A stretch of DNA of 64,000 bases from Nitrospira lenta (GTDB taxonomy: Bacteria; Nitrospirota; Nitrospiria; Nitrospirales; Nitrospiraceae), in the NCBI RefSeq assembly GCF_900403705.1, contig NZ_OUNR01000001.1, positions 558,001 to 622,000 on the forward strand, read 5' to 3'. A program made the translations under genes and the position numbers. Positions 17,963 through 29,334 of the stretch are shown in pieces; the stretch's first letter is position 1; each line of letters opens with the position of its first letter. The notes below the pieces were generated by a model. It was not told where the DNA came from and searched no databases. It saw nothing but the letters and a program-made list of their open reading frames with translations.

Positions 17963-18895
17963 ATGAAGGGAATCGACCAGTTGCCACGCCTACTGAAGCA
18001 CCTTCTGCATCATCGGGCTCCTGTCCTGACAAGCAGTCTGCTGCTCATCGTTCTGTTCGCCGTCGGGTGCTCAAGCACACCCAAGGATACAACTGTGGCA
18101 GGGAACAAGGCTGTCGGGGGCACCGATGAGCAGATTTTCCTCGGCGACACTATCGAGAAGAACTACGACCCGAATGTCATTATGAAGCGGGGCGAGGCCT
18201 TTTTCGAAAAAGAAGAATACGCCGAAGCCCTCGTTGAATATAACCACTTCCTCGATCTTCATAAGAACCACGTGCTCGCGCCCTATGCGGCCTTCCGAAT
18301 CGGCGAGGCCCACTTTAAAATGGCCAAATCGATCGATCGGGATCCCGAACCGATGACCAAAGCCATCGCGGCGCTCGAACGCATGCGCAAGGACTTTCCT
18401 GGCAGCCGCTATGATGCTCAAGCCCAACAAAAGATCCAGGAATGCCACGAGTGGCTCGCGCAGATGCACCTCTTCGTCGGACAGTTCTACTATCGCCGCG
18501 AGTCCTACCTGGCGGCCGCGCATCGGTTCGAACAGATCATCAAGATCTATCCGGATAAACCCGTGGCCCCTGACGCGCTCTATTTCCTGGCCATGAGTTA
18601 TCATCAATTGGGCGCGGACGATTGGGCCACTGACAACTTGACCTTGTTGGCAGAGAAATATCCGACCAGCAAAGTGGCCGCCGACGGAAGGGCATTGTTG
18701 GCCACACTCGGCGCCAAGAAATCAGACACGCTGATCGCCAAAGACTCAAGCGCCACGCCTTTTTCGGATACGCGTTCCTATACCCCTTCCAGCAACAGCC
18801 CCGATCTTTCCACCATCCCCAATGCAGCCTCCTCATTCAGCGCGAATGCGCTGGGCCAATCCTTCACCGCCTGCCGCCTCGGCGCCTGGTGCTGA
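17963..18895 (+). CDS. bamD: BamD-like outer membrane assembly lipoprotein
   Basis: A 310-residue lipoprotein with a lipobox (LFAVGC, Cys36) and TPR repeats: GEAFFEKEEYAEALVEYNHFLDLHKNH, APYAAFRIGEAHFKMAKSIDRD, GQFYYRRESYLAAAHRFEQIIKIYPD, APDALYFLAMSYHQLGADDWA. This spacing is that of BamD/ComL, the partner of BamA in beta-barrel insertion, anchored in the periplasmic leaflet of the outer membrane. The C-terminal 65 residues are serine/proline-rich and not conserved. No bamA nearby. The leader before the lipobox is long (35 residues). Confidence 0.85.
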   Translation: MKGIDQLPRLLKHLLHHRAPVLTSSLLLIVLFAVGCSSTPKDTTVAGNKAVGGTDEQIFLGDTIEKNYDPNVIMKRGEAFFEKEEYAEALVEYNHFLDLHKNHVLAPYAAFRIGEAHFKMAKSIDRDPEPMTKAIAALERMRKDFPGSRYDAQAQQKIQECHEWLAQMHLFVGQFYYRRESYLAAAHRFEQIIKIYPDKPVAPDALYFLAMSYHQLGADDWATDNLTLLAEKYPTSKVAADGRALLATLGAKKSDTLIAKDSSATPFSDTRSYTPSSNSPDLSTIPNAASSFSANALGQSFTACRLGAWC

Positions 18896-18981
18896 TCTAC
18901 AGCGACCCGACAAACATCTTCATGTTTAGTAATCGCTAGCGGTTCTTGGCGGATCGAACGACGAGAACAGCGAAGGCAATT

Positions 18982-19110
18982 GCGGGATGTTTAAAGCAAT
19001 CTGTCGGCTAGGCCGCAGGTGAGGACAGGACCGAGGCGTACCCTCTGGGGTACGTTAATGGACTGAATGAGCCGAGAGCGACGCTGGAAGTCGTTTTCAC
19101 CGTGCCGCTA
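18982..19110. repeat. 129-bp interspersed repeat, copy 1
   Basis: It is related to 21095-21223 and of the same length, with shared blocks TAGGCCGCAG/GAGGCCGCAG, CCGAGGCGTAC, GGTACGT and CCGAGA. It contains the perfect small palindrome GTACCCTCTGGGGTAC. Its last three bases (CTA, 19108-19110) are the complement of the ccdA TAG stop. I remember sequences of this style as abundant intergenic repeats in Nitrospira; this was not checked. Confidence 0.7.
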
Positions 19111-19854
19111 TTGATTGAGGTACCAGCCGATGCCGTACCGCTCAAGAAAGCTGGTGATCATCGTGAGTGAATTGGCGTAGATCATGACGCCCACGACAAT
19201 GAGCAGCACGCCGCTCACCGTTGAGACACCCCAGAGATAGGCCCGCACCTCTTTAAAATACGCCAGGAACCGATCAACTCCCAGCGCCGTGAGAAACAGC
19301 GGCAAACCCAATCCCAGCGAATAGCAGGCCAATAAGACCACCCCGTTCCACAGCGAATCGGTCGTGCTGGCGTACAGGAGAATCGTGCCCAACACCGGGC
19401 CAACGCAGGGGGTCCATCCGGCGGCAAACGCGACGCCGATGAAGAACGACCCTAAATACCCGGCCGGACGATTGCGGAACTGATACCGGTGTTCCACCTT
19501 CAAGAAGTTGAGATTCAGAATGCCAAGCAGGTAGAGGCCGAACACGATGATCATCACGCCGCCGATGCGGCGGATGTGATCCTGGTAGGTGATCAGGATT
19601 TGTCCGAGAAAGCTGGCAGAGGCGCCGAACGCGATGAACACCGTCGAAAATCCGCCGATGAACAAGAGCGCATTGAGAATGATGGCCGATTTGAACTTGT
19701 TCCGTTCGCTGGCATCCGTCAGTTGTTCGATCGAGAGCCCGGTGATGTAGGAAATATACGACGGCACCAGCGGCAACACGCACGGCGACACGAAGGACAA
19801 CAGGCCGGCTGTAAATGCGGCGAGCAGCGAAATCTGTGGAATGGATTGCATCAT
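19108..19854 (-). CDS. ccdA: CcdA-type cytochrome c biogenesis/thiol-reducing membrane protein
   Basis: A 248-residue protein with six TM helices of the DsbD beta-domain/CcdA family. It passes electrons from cytoplasmic thioredoxin to periplasmic thiol proteins. The two redox cysteines are in FVSPCVLPLVPSY (Cys25) and GWTPCVGPVLG (Cys150). It precedes no other gene on its strand, ends at a repeat, and follows the two TlpA-type genes by a few bases, so it should recharge them. The stop codon is supplied by the 129-bp repeat. Confidence 0.92.
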   Translation of the reverse strand: MMQSIPQISLLAAFTAGLLSFVSPCVLPLVPSYISYITGLSIEQLTDASERNKFKSAIILNALLFIGGFSTVFIAFGASASFLGQILITYQDHIRRIGGVMIIVFGLYLLGILNLNFLKVEHRYQFRNRPAGYLGSFFIGVAFAAGWTPCVGPVLGTILLYASTTDSLWNGVVLLACYSLGLGLPLFLTALGVDRFLAYFKEVRAYLWGVSTVSGVLLIVVGVMIYANSLTMITSFLERYGIGWYLNQ

Positions 19855-19856
19855 CG

Positions 19857-20426
19857 TCAGGATTTCATGAGGGCCTGAATCAATGCGCGCGCATCAGGAC
19901 CTCCCCAATCACGGGCGCCCGGCACCTTCTGCCGGACAATGCCGTTTCGATCAACCATGAATGTCATGGGCAGGCTTCGGGCCCCATACATCAGCCCGAT
20001 ACGGTACTCGGCATCGTGCAGGATCGGAAAGGTGAACCCCATCTCCTGTTGAAAAGGCCGGGTCACCGCCGCGCCCTGCGGATCGGTGGAAACCGCCAAA
20101 ATCTCAAAGTCTTTTCGCGAGTAACTCCGGTACAGCTGCTCCATCGCCGGCATCTCGATGCGGCAGGGGCCGCACCAGGTCGCCCAGAAATTCACCAGCA
20201 CCACTTTCCCCCGCAGCTGGGCAAGCGACACGACGTTTCCATTCAGATCGCGCAACTGAAAATTCGGCGCTTCATCGCCTACCTTGACGACCCCGCGATC
20301 AGCCATCGGCAGGGCCAGCGGCAAAGAACGCGGGCCGGCCTCACCACGAGTCCAAGCCAAGACTCCGGCAGCCGCACTTAGCAGACCAAGACCACTCAGC
20401 AACACCGCGACCACTAACTGCTTCAT
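19857..20426 (-). CDS. TlpA/ResA-type thioredoxin (CGPC)
   Basis: A 189-residue membrane-anchored thioredoxin-fold protein: an N-terminal signal anchor (residues 4-25), then a TlpA-like domain with NFWATWCGPCRIEMP (Cys85/Cys88) and a cis-Pro loop (ARSLPMTFMVD). Such proteins reduce apocytochrome c haem-binding cysteines in the periplasm. It overlaps the next upstream gene by four bases and is followed two bases later by ccdA. Confidence 0.9.
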   Translation of the reverse strand: MKQLVVAVLLSGLGLLSAAAGVLAWTRGEAGPRSLPLALPMADRGVVKVGDEAPNFQLRDLNGNVVSLAQLRGKVVLVNFWATWCGPCRIEMPAMEQLYRSYSRKDFEILAVSTDPQGAAVTRPFQQEMGFTFPILHDAEYRIGLMYGARSLPMTFMVDRNGIVRQKVPGARDWGGPDARALIQALMKS

Positions 20427-21067
20427 AATGCCCCTTCAGAACTTCCTGGCTTCATCGTACCACGGTCCTGAGGGAATGCGGGTTGGGGGGTGACATTCAG
20501 TAAGGTTGCGAGCGTCTTGAGATTGTCGATCCTCGTCCAGTCCTTCGGGCCGATGATGATCTCTCGTACAATGCCCTGCTGATCGATGATGAAGGTCTCA
20601 GGCACTCCCAGCCGTTTATAGGGCTTGTCCGTGATGCCCCACGAATCGATGAGGACCGGGAAGGTCAGATTCAGGCTTTTGACGAACGGAGGAATATCTT
20701 TCGTGGTCGTCACTCGATCGATGCTCACGGCAAGTACGACCAATCCGTCTTTCTCAAAGGTCTTATTGAGGACCTCCATCGAAGGCATTTCATCCCGACA
20801 GGGAGCGCACCAGGTCGCCCAAAAATTCAAAAACACCACTTTCCCGCGAAAGTCGGAGAGCCGGTGGGGCTTGTCGTTCAGATCGGTCAGAGAGAAATCC
20901 GGCGCAGACTTGCCGACCACCAGCGGCTCGTACTTCGAACTCTGCAACCAGACAATCGCAAACGTCACCACGAGCACGATTGCGCCGGCAGCCAGGATAA
21001 ACAGCCGCGAGCCGCCCTTCGGCCGCTCTTGATTGGTGGGTTGAGAAGACGTGACCTGATCAGCCAA
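20423..21067 (-). CDS. resA: TlpA/ResA-type thioredoxin (CAPC)
   Basis: A 214-residue protein with an N-terminal cytoplasmic stretch of about 20 residues, one TM helix (22-41) and a periplasmic thioredoxin domain carrying NFWATWCAPCRDEMP (Cys87/Cys90) and GVPETFIID. It is a paralogue of the next gene with a different active-site dipeptide (AP against GP), so the two probably differ in redox potential or partner. Lies within the ccs/res cluster. Confidence 0.88.
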   Translation of the reverse strand: MADQVTSSQPTNQERPKGGSRLFILAAGAIVLVVTFAIVWLQSSKYEPLVVGKSAPDFSLTDLNDKPHRLSDFRGKVVFLNFWATWCAPCRDEMPSMEVLNKTFEKDGLVVLAVSIDRVTTTKDIPPFVKSLNLTFPVLIDSWGITDKPYKRLGVPETFIIDQQGIVREIIIGPKDWTRIDNLKTLATLLNVTPQPAFPQDRGTMKPGSSEGAL

Positions 21068-21094
21068 GACGAATCCTCCATCGAGTAAAGTCTT

Positions 21095-21223
21095 GCAGGA
21101 TGATCAAAATGGCCTGTCAACGAGGCCGCAGGGAGTACGGGCCCCGAGGCGTACTGAGAGGTACGTCGAGGGGAACGGACGACCGAGAACGAAGTTGGCA
21201 GCCATTTTCAGCATCCTGCGCTA
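21095..21223. repeat. 129-bp interspersed repeat with terminal inverted repeats, copy 2
   Basis: The ends GCAGGATG (21095-21102) and CATCCTGC (21212-21219) are perfect inverted repeats, and the match extends to 19 bp with two mismatches. It lies between resA and ccsB, and the CTA just past it (21221-21223) is the complement of the ccsB TAG stop. Organisation is MITE-like: short, non-coding, inverted ends. Confidence 0.75.
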
Positions 21224-22138
21224 GGCGTACGCGTGTAAGCCGGACAACAAGAAATTCACGCCCCAAAAACAGAAAATGACCATCAAGAATCCGAACACCG
21301 CATAGACCGCCGCCTTGTGCCCTTCCCAGCCGCGAGTCATTCGGGCATGAATGTAGGCACCGTAAATCAGCCAGACGATCAGCGACCAGGTTTCTTTGGG
21401 GTCCCAGCTCCAATAGCCGCCCCACGCATAATTCGCCCACATCGCTCCGAGAATAATCCCGAAGGCCAGCATGGGAAACCCGACGGTGATGGCTTTGTAC
21501 CCTAACTCATCGATGGTTTCGAGATCGGGAAATGCGGCATAGAAACCGGTTGTTTTCCCAAGACGCTCCGCCCGCTCTTTGAACAGATACATCACGCCCA
21601 GGCCCCCCGCCGTCGCAAATGCGGCATAGCTAGTTAGGGTCACGGACACATGAATGTAAATCCAATAGCTGTTGAGCGCCGGGACCAGCGGCTCCGCCGT
21701 CTGATACCGATAGGGCAGGAGCGAGGCCGCGCCCATGGCAATGAAGCCAATGCCAACGACGAAGGCCCCGATTGCCTTGATCTTGTAGCGCATCTCCAGG
21801 AGCACGTAACCGAGAATAATCGCCCAAGAGACATACGCCATCGCCTCGAATTGATTCGACCAGGGCGCGAAGGTCCCGGAATGTTCCATCCGCTCGAATG
21901 CCCGGGTGAAGAGTGCGCCGGTGTTTAACATCCACCCGAAAATCGTCACGAGCGTTGCGACTTGCCCGAGCTGCGTCGCCCACACGCCGTCGCGCTCATC
22001 GAAATTGTCGGGGGCATGGCCCGCCGGAGCGAGCGCCATCGACGGGCGCCGTGCGAACAAATACCCGATGTACAGCACCAAGGCGGCCAGATACAGCCAG
22101 AAGGTCATATCGAACAGGAACAAGGATTTCATCATCAC
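21221..22138 (-). CDS. ccsB: CcsB/CcsA-type haem-handling cytochrome c assembly protein
   Basis: A 305-residue, eight-TM protein of the CcmC/CcmF/CcsA superfamily. The haem-binding WWD-type motif reads WGGYWSWDPKETW (about residue 240), and conserved histidines occur in HVSVTLTSYAAF and HARMTRGWEG. With ResB it forms the System II cytochrome c synthetase that exports haem and attaches it to CxxCH motifs. The stop codon lies at the edge of repeat copy 2. Confidence 0.93.
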   Translation of the reverse strand: MMMKSLFLFDMTFWLYLAALVLYIGYLFARRPSMALAPAGHAPDNFDERDGVWATQLGQVATLVTIFGWMLNTGALFTRAFERMEHSGTFAPWSNQFEAMAYVSWAIILGYVLLEMRYKIKAIGAFVVGIGFIAMGAASLLPYRYQTAEPLVPALNSYWIYIHVSVTLTSYAAFATAGGLGVMYLFKERAERLGKTTGFYAAFPDLETIDELGYKAITVGFPMLAFGIILGAMWANYAWGGYWSWDPKETWSLIVWLIYGAYIHARMTRGWEGHKAAVYAVFGFLMVIFCFWGVNFLLSGLHAYA

Positions 22139-22212
22139 ATCCTCCGTCTATCGGCTGCGCAGCGTCCTACGCTACGGCATCTTACCCAAGGACGAGGCCG
22201 GTCGCTACCGGC

Positions 22213-23646
22213 TCAGGCCTGAAAGGTCCGGATCTTTTCTGTCAACTTACGAAACTCTTTTTGAAAATCGATCTGGCTTTTATGAGTCGTCCCGCCGAGA
22301 TGAACCGTCACCCCCGTCTGGCTCGGCACAATCTTAGCCCAGAGACGGCGATGGAAGATGAACGACGAAAGCGTGATGCCGACGACGATCATCGTACAGC
22401 CAGTCCACACGATATTGATCCCGGGATTTTTGGCAATCTGAAGCCCGGTGAACTTTCGCGGCTTGTATCCAACCAGCTCGAATTGATACTTGGAATCCTT
22501 GATATTAAAGAGATCGGGGAATTGCTGAAAGATCCACGGGGTGGCTTGAACCGAATCCCGTTCACTAATCACCAGCTTCACGGCAGGATTGGCATGCTCA
22601 ATGGTTTTCGAATAGACCTTCTTCTCTGTGGAGTTGAAGGCAAAATCCGCGACAAAGTCCGTGATCGATAATTTCACATTGAGATCCGGCAGCGACTGTT
22701 CCTTCTGCCATTCGAGATCGACCGTCTTCACCACCTTGTCGGTCTCTTTATCCTTAATGTTGACCCGCGCGACTTCGACCTGGTCCCACGCGTCGCCATA
22801 GCTGGATTGATAAAACCAGATTCCCTTATAGACCAGCGGATCATTCACCGAGATCGTCTTGGTGACGACCGACTGTCCGCCGTCCACTACCGTCAAGGTG
22901 CTATTGTACGACTTGACCGACCCGTTCTCGTGATAGTCGATCCAGAATTTATCGACCTTCAAGTCGAAGTTGCCGCGAGGGATATGATACGTCTGGCCTT
23001 CGAGACAGACACCGAACTCCTGAAACCCATAATAAGTCCCAAGCAACCCGCCGAAGATAATGACCGTCGCACTCAAATGGGCCATGTGGGCGCCGACACG
23101 TCCCATCACCCCTTTAGTGGCGTAAACGGTGACTTCTCCCGGCTCATTCTTCGCCAGTACGCGGTATCCCTTTGTCACGAAGTAATGCACTAATTGCTGG
23201 GCCACCGCCTCTTTCGTGTTATCGAGGGGAATTTCAGCCTGCTGCTTGAGGTTCTTGATGAACGCCATCGTGACGCCCACCTTGTCCTGCTTCATGGAGC
23301 GCCAGACGGAGGGAAACCGCTTGTAGAAGCAGGTCAGCGAATTGACACAGAGCAGGCCGAGAAGACTGGTAAACCACCAGGTGTGATAGACATCGGTAAA
23401 CCCCAGGCGAAGGAACCACCGGTAGGCGCTCTCCCCGTACTCCTGAACATAGACCTCGGCCCGTTCACCCTGCTGGATGACCGTCCCAATCGTCGCGGTA
23501 ATCGCGATAAATAAAAACAGGAAGATCGCGAGTTTGACGGATGCAAAGAACTCGACGAGTTCACGCGAGAACTCATCCCAGCCGAGACCGGGAGTCGACG
23601 GACGGATTGAAGGCTCTTTGGGGAGGACGTCAGGTTGGCTATTCAT
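22213..23646 (-). CDS. resB: ResB/Ccs1-type cytochrome c biogenesis protein
   Basis: A 477-residue protein with three N-terminal TM helices (FASVKLAIFLFLFIAITATIGTVIQQG; WWFTSLLGLLCVNSLTCFYKRFPS; VGAHMAHLSATVIIFGGLLGTYYG), a large periplasmic domain and one C-terminal TM helix (NIVWTGCTMIVVGITLSSFIFHRRLWAK). This is the ResB layout. It is the first gene of the resB-ccsB-resA-tlpA-ccdA run. Nitrospira-type organisms need many c-type cytochromes for nitrite oxidation, consistent with a full System II. Confidence 0.93.
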   Translation of the reverse strand: MNSQPDVLPKEPSIRPSTPGLGWDEFSRELVEFFASVKLAIFLFLFIAITATIGTVIQQGERAEVYVQEYGESAYRWFLRLGFTDVYHTWWFTSLLGLLCVNSLTCFYKRFPSVWRSMKQDKVGVTMAFIKNLKQQAEIPLDNTKEAVAQQLVHYFVTKGYRVLAKNEPGEVTVYATKGVMGRVGAHMAHLSATVIIFGGLLGTYYGFQEFGVCLEGQTYHIPRGNFDLKVDKFWIDYHENGSVKSYNSTLTVVDGGQSVVTKTISVNDPLVYKGIWFYQSSYGDAWDQVEVARVNIKDKETDKVVKTVDLEWQKEQSLPDLNVKLSITDFVADFAFNSTEKKVYSKTIEHANPAVKLVISERDSVQATPWIFQQFPDLFNIKDSKYQFELVGYKPRKFTGLQIAKNPGINIVWTGCTMIVVGITLSSFIFHRRLWAKIVPSQTGVTVHLGGTTHKSQIDFQKEFRKLTEKIRTFQA

Positions 23647-24018
23647 GCGGCTCTATATTCGTCTTCGGCCAGGACAAGACTGATTCGTACGGAGAATGTT
23701 GGACGATCTCCCAACCAATCTACTGCCGATGTCCTCGGCATCTCCGCCTGATCTACGTCGCGGCCGAAGTATTGGATTGCCAGAAGCACTTCTAAGTGCG
23801 CGAAAATTTTGTCATCTTACAAGTGGATTTTGCCGAGTGTCAAGCAACGTGAACCCTCCCAGAGATGGCAGACCCGGACTCTCGAATAAATAGACAAAAG
23901 CACCTTAGTCCGCTAAGATTCGGCCAATTCTACAGAAACGAACCCGTCGCGGGCACAGCGCTCACCTGGCCAGACACCACACAGACGGTTTTCGAAAACC
24001 AGAAACTAGAGGGGGTTC
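23647..24018. other. 372-bp divergent intergenic region between resB and metK
   Basis: It carries the resB promoter on the minus strand (separate entry) and the metK ribosome binding site (AGAGGGGG just before ATG 24019). I looked for SAM or SAH riboswitch signatures ahead of metK and saw none. No gene is apparent. Confidence 0.5.
23814..23843 (-). promoter_or_regulatory. Sigma-70-like promoter for the resB operon
   Basis: On the minus strand TTGACA (23843-23838), an 18-bp spacer and TAAGAT (23819-23814). The leader to the resB start would be about 160 nt. Confidence 0.65.
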
Positions 24019-25167
<1,149 letters not shown>

Positions 25168-25171
25168 GTGA

Positions 25172-26539
<1,368 letters not shown>

Positions 26540-26604
26540 AACGCATGGTGCGGGGCGAGCACTCTCAGTGCTCGCTCACCGCGCACCTGTTAGAGGAAAA
26601 GAAG

Positions 26605-26636
26605 AAAGGCCGCCTCATCTGAGGCGGCCTTTTTGT
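26605..26636 (+). terminator. Rho-independent terminator after ahcY
   Basis: A 12-bp perfect stem (26605-26616 with 26621-26632) has a 4-nt loop and runs into a T tract. Confidence 0.9.
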
Positions 26637-26819
26637 TTATTCAATTTGCACCAACTCACCGCCCAGGCAAGTCCCACGGATTAATAGCCAATAGAATGTC
26701 GAAGACACAGAACAGACGGCGCCAGCGTTGAGACTTCTCCCTCCTTGAAACGCTCACTATTCAAACCCAGTGTGATACAGTGAACGCAGGCGCTGAGGTC
26801 TTATAGATCGGAGTCTCTT

Positions 26820-28023
26820 ATGAGACCGACGAACGTCACTCCTCTCGACCTCTCTGATTACGGCATTTCCCCTGACCAGGGATTTCTCCCGTCAAATCCA
26901 CTTGAACAGCTGCCGGACTCGCCGATGCTCGACCATCTTGGGCAGGAACTGCCGAAGTTGCTAAGCGCTCGTATGATCAGGCGATTCATCGACAGGCAAC
27001 GACAGCTACTCCCCTCCATTTCAGTAGCATGGCGCGATCAGGACTATCGGGCCGCGATGCGAATTCTGTCGTTCGCCGGTCATGCCTATGTGTGGGAAGT
27101 CCCCGAGCGGCCGGCTGCGACACTGCCTCCACAACTCGCACAACCCTGGCACGATGTCGCGCTGAAACTGGGTCGGCCCCCCGGTGCTTTCCTATGCCTC
27201 CTATGCGCTCGATAACTGGCGCAGGCTCGATCCCGCCAAGCCTATTCAGCTCGACAACATCGTGCTCCTCCAGAACTTCCTCGGCGGCCTGGATGAAGAG
27301 TGGTTTGTGGTCATCCACGTTCAAATCGAGCGGCAGACAGGGCCAGGCTTAGCCGGGCTTATTCAGGCCATGAACGGAGCGGCCGGTGACAAACCAGGCG
27401 AAGTACTCGCCGGGCTTCAATCGCTCGCTGCAGCACAAACCGCGATGCGAGATACGTTGCTGCGCATGAAGGAGCGGTGCGATCCCTACATATATTACAA
27501 TCGCGTGCGTCCCTACATTCATGCCTGGAAGAACAGCCCCGCACTCCCCAGTGGCCTGGTCTATGAAGGGGTGACGGCCTATGCCGGGCAGCCGCAACAG
27601 TTCCGCGGGGAAACCGGCGCGCAGAGTTCCATCGTGCCCTGTCTCGATGCCGGGTTGGGCATCGTCCATGCACCCGATCCTCTCACGGTCTATCTACAGG
27701 AGATGCGTGAGTACATGCCTCCCCAACACCAGGCTTTTCTTTACGCCATCCAGCAGACGACTGATGGGAATGACAGGCCACTGCTCTCCGCATATATCCG
27801 CGATCAGAGTTCACGCCATCCGGAACTCTGGGAAGCCTATTGCACCTGCGTCGACCTGCTGGCGCAGTTTCGCGACATCCATGTCGGCTACGCCGATAGC
27901 TACATCCATCGCCAACATCAAATCCACGCCAGCAACCCCAGTGCAGTCGGGACGGGCGGCACGCCCTTCATGGCCTATCTTCAGAAGCACTTGGACGAGA
28001 CCCGGCGCGCGATCGTTGACTAG
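26820..28023 (+). pseudogene. Indoleamine 2,3-dioxygenase-like gene with a frameshift
   Basis: Two overlapping frames together give one IDO-family haem dioxygenase of about 400 residues. The N-terminal part (26820 to about 27180) ends ALKLGRPP; the C-terminal part resumes with VLSYASYALDNWRR, the join expected in this family. The shift falls in a run of six C at 27177-27182, where five would restore the frame. Downstream hallmarks: AQSSIVPCLDAGLGIVH, PPQHQAFLYAI, the proximal haem-ligand histidine in FRDIHVGYADSYI, and the GTGGTPFMAYLQKHLDET loop. IDO opens the indole ring of tryptophan to N-formylkynurenine. A sequencing error in the homopolymer is possible; if real, the product is truncated at 131 residues. 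Confidence 0.82.
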
Positions 28024-28195
28024 ACCAACCATCCGACATTACGTTTTGCATAACCTACGTTGCGATGCGATCACCGTGCCTCTGATCAGCAGAACCAGAA
28101 ATGCCATATTGGGATGTAGGTGCTGTCGCTACTGACAGACATCATCACAATTGGTTCGGCCGGCCTCTGACAATGTCTGGTGCGGATATGGGAAA

Positions 28196-28215
28196 GGGGC
28201 GACAACCGTCGCCCC
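28196..28215. terminator. Possible bidirectional hairpin between convergent genes
   Basis: The arms GGGGCGAC (28196-28203) and GTCGCCCC (28208-28215) lie between the IDO-like gene (plus) and the haem protein (minus). Only a short T run follows on the minus side, so terminator strength is uncertain. Confidence 0.45.
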
Positions 28216-28243
28216 CCAGAAACCGCGATTTGGGAAGGTCTCT

Positions 28244-28987
28244 TTATTTGGCAGGAAGCTTGACGCTGACAGCACCTCCCAAGTCACCTTCCTTAGCACC
28301 TTCTCTCTTATACCCAGACACGTCGGTCTCACCCTTTGGCTCGCCATGGCAACCCATGCAGCCTTTGCCATAGTACAGAGGCAGCATAATCCGTACATCT
28401 CCCCCGACCGCCTCATTCAGGATCTTGTCTCCCTGACGGGGATAGGCTGGATCGCCAAGCTTTTTCATCATGGCTGACTCAAACTCATCGGCCTTATTTT
28501 TTTGGTTTCTGAGCAATCCGTCTGTCGTCGTCTGCTTGAGATAGATGCCGGTCTTCGCGCTGAATCCTGCCGCCGTCTGGGTGCCGAAATGTGCCGGCGT
28601 AAAACCTTTGTACCCGACCCCTGACTTATTGATGGTCGCCTGATTGTCGGCCACGGTCTGCTTTGCGGCGGCGACCAATTCCGGCAGAAGCTTTTGCGCT
28701 CGCTCTGGAACAGTACCCCCTTTGAGATTACCTAAATCCACTCCTGTTCGACCCTTGAACTTTTCCGTGAGCTGTTGGGCAAAGACATCGGGCGTCAATC
28801 CCTTGTCCCCTTTGCCCGCATCATTGATCAACGGCTGGTTGGCCGCAATGGCCCCACGCCCGGCATCCAGCAAGATCGCCAGAAGGCGACCGGTTTCGAC
28901 GGCGTCATCCGCCGCAACAACCGACAGTGGACCGACCATTGAAATGAGAAACACTCCGAGTGCCGGAAGTAATCTTCGTCGGATCAT
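28244..28987 (-). CDS. Periplasmic Tll0287-like (DUF3365) c-type haem protein
   Basis: A 247-residue exported protein: a signal peptide (about 1-25, ending VVAA), an alpha-helical sensor-like domain with a repeated layout (AAKQTVADNQATINKSGVGYKGFTPAHFG), and a single haem-attachment site CMGCHGEPKGE near residue 210. This order matches the Tll0287-like/DUF3365 haem-binding domain, usually found as a redox or gas-sensing module. It is free-standing here, without a kinase domain, and would be matured by the System II genes at 19-23.6 kb. Confidence 0.85.
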   Translation of the reverse strand: MIRRRLLPALGVFLISMVGPLSVVAADDAVETGRLLAILLDAGRGAIAANQPLINDAGKGDKGLTPDVFAQQLTEKFKGRTGVDLGNLKGGTVPERAQKLLPELVAAAKQTVADNQATINKSGVGYKGFTPAHFGTQTAAGFSAKTGIYLKQTTTDGLLRNQKNKADEFESAMMKKLGDPAYPRQGDKILNEAVGGDVRIMLPLYYGKGCMGCHGEPKGETDVSGYKREGAKEGDLGGAVSVKLPAK

Positions 28988-29334
28988 AGACCCTCCTCGA
29001 TTAACAGGTTGGACTGACTGACTTCTCGAAAATAAGATGAGTGCGGGGAAGATGATGGAGGAAATGAAAGGATACGAATTATTGTATGCCGACCAAGCAG
29101 ATCACGCTAGAGCTATTCGGTCGCGGGAGTAAAGAAATGGCTCTACCATTTTATGCCTCAACTGCATTCCCTTTAACAGGCGAAGTGCCTCAGCAATCAG
29201 ATCCTGCGTCGAAGCCTATGTCGTAGGAAACCCCATCAACAAGGGAGGAACGCCACCTAATCATCCGCTGACCATTGACTGAATTGGGTACCCAGCGTAT
29301 CGTTTAATTACAACACCTTCTGGAAATCCCTTCT
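28988..29334. other. 347-bp divergent intergenic region
   Basis: It separates the haem protein (minus) from the ferritin/VIT1 gene (plus). A candidate plus promoter TTGACT (29275-29280), 17-bp spacer, TATCGT (29298-29303) leads to ATG 29335. Nothing else recognisable is present. Confidence 0.4.

Noticed and set aside
23647-24018. SAM or SAH riboswitch ahead of metK
   Set aside because: Location is suggestive, but I could not find conserved core elements of known SAM or SAH aptamers; a covariance search would decide.
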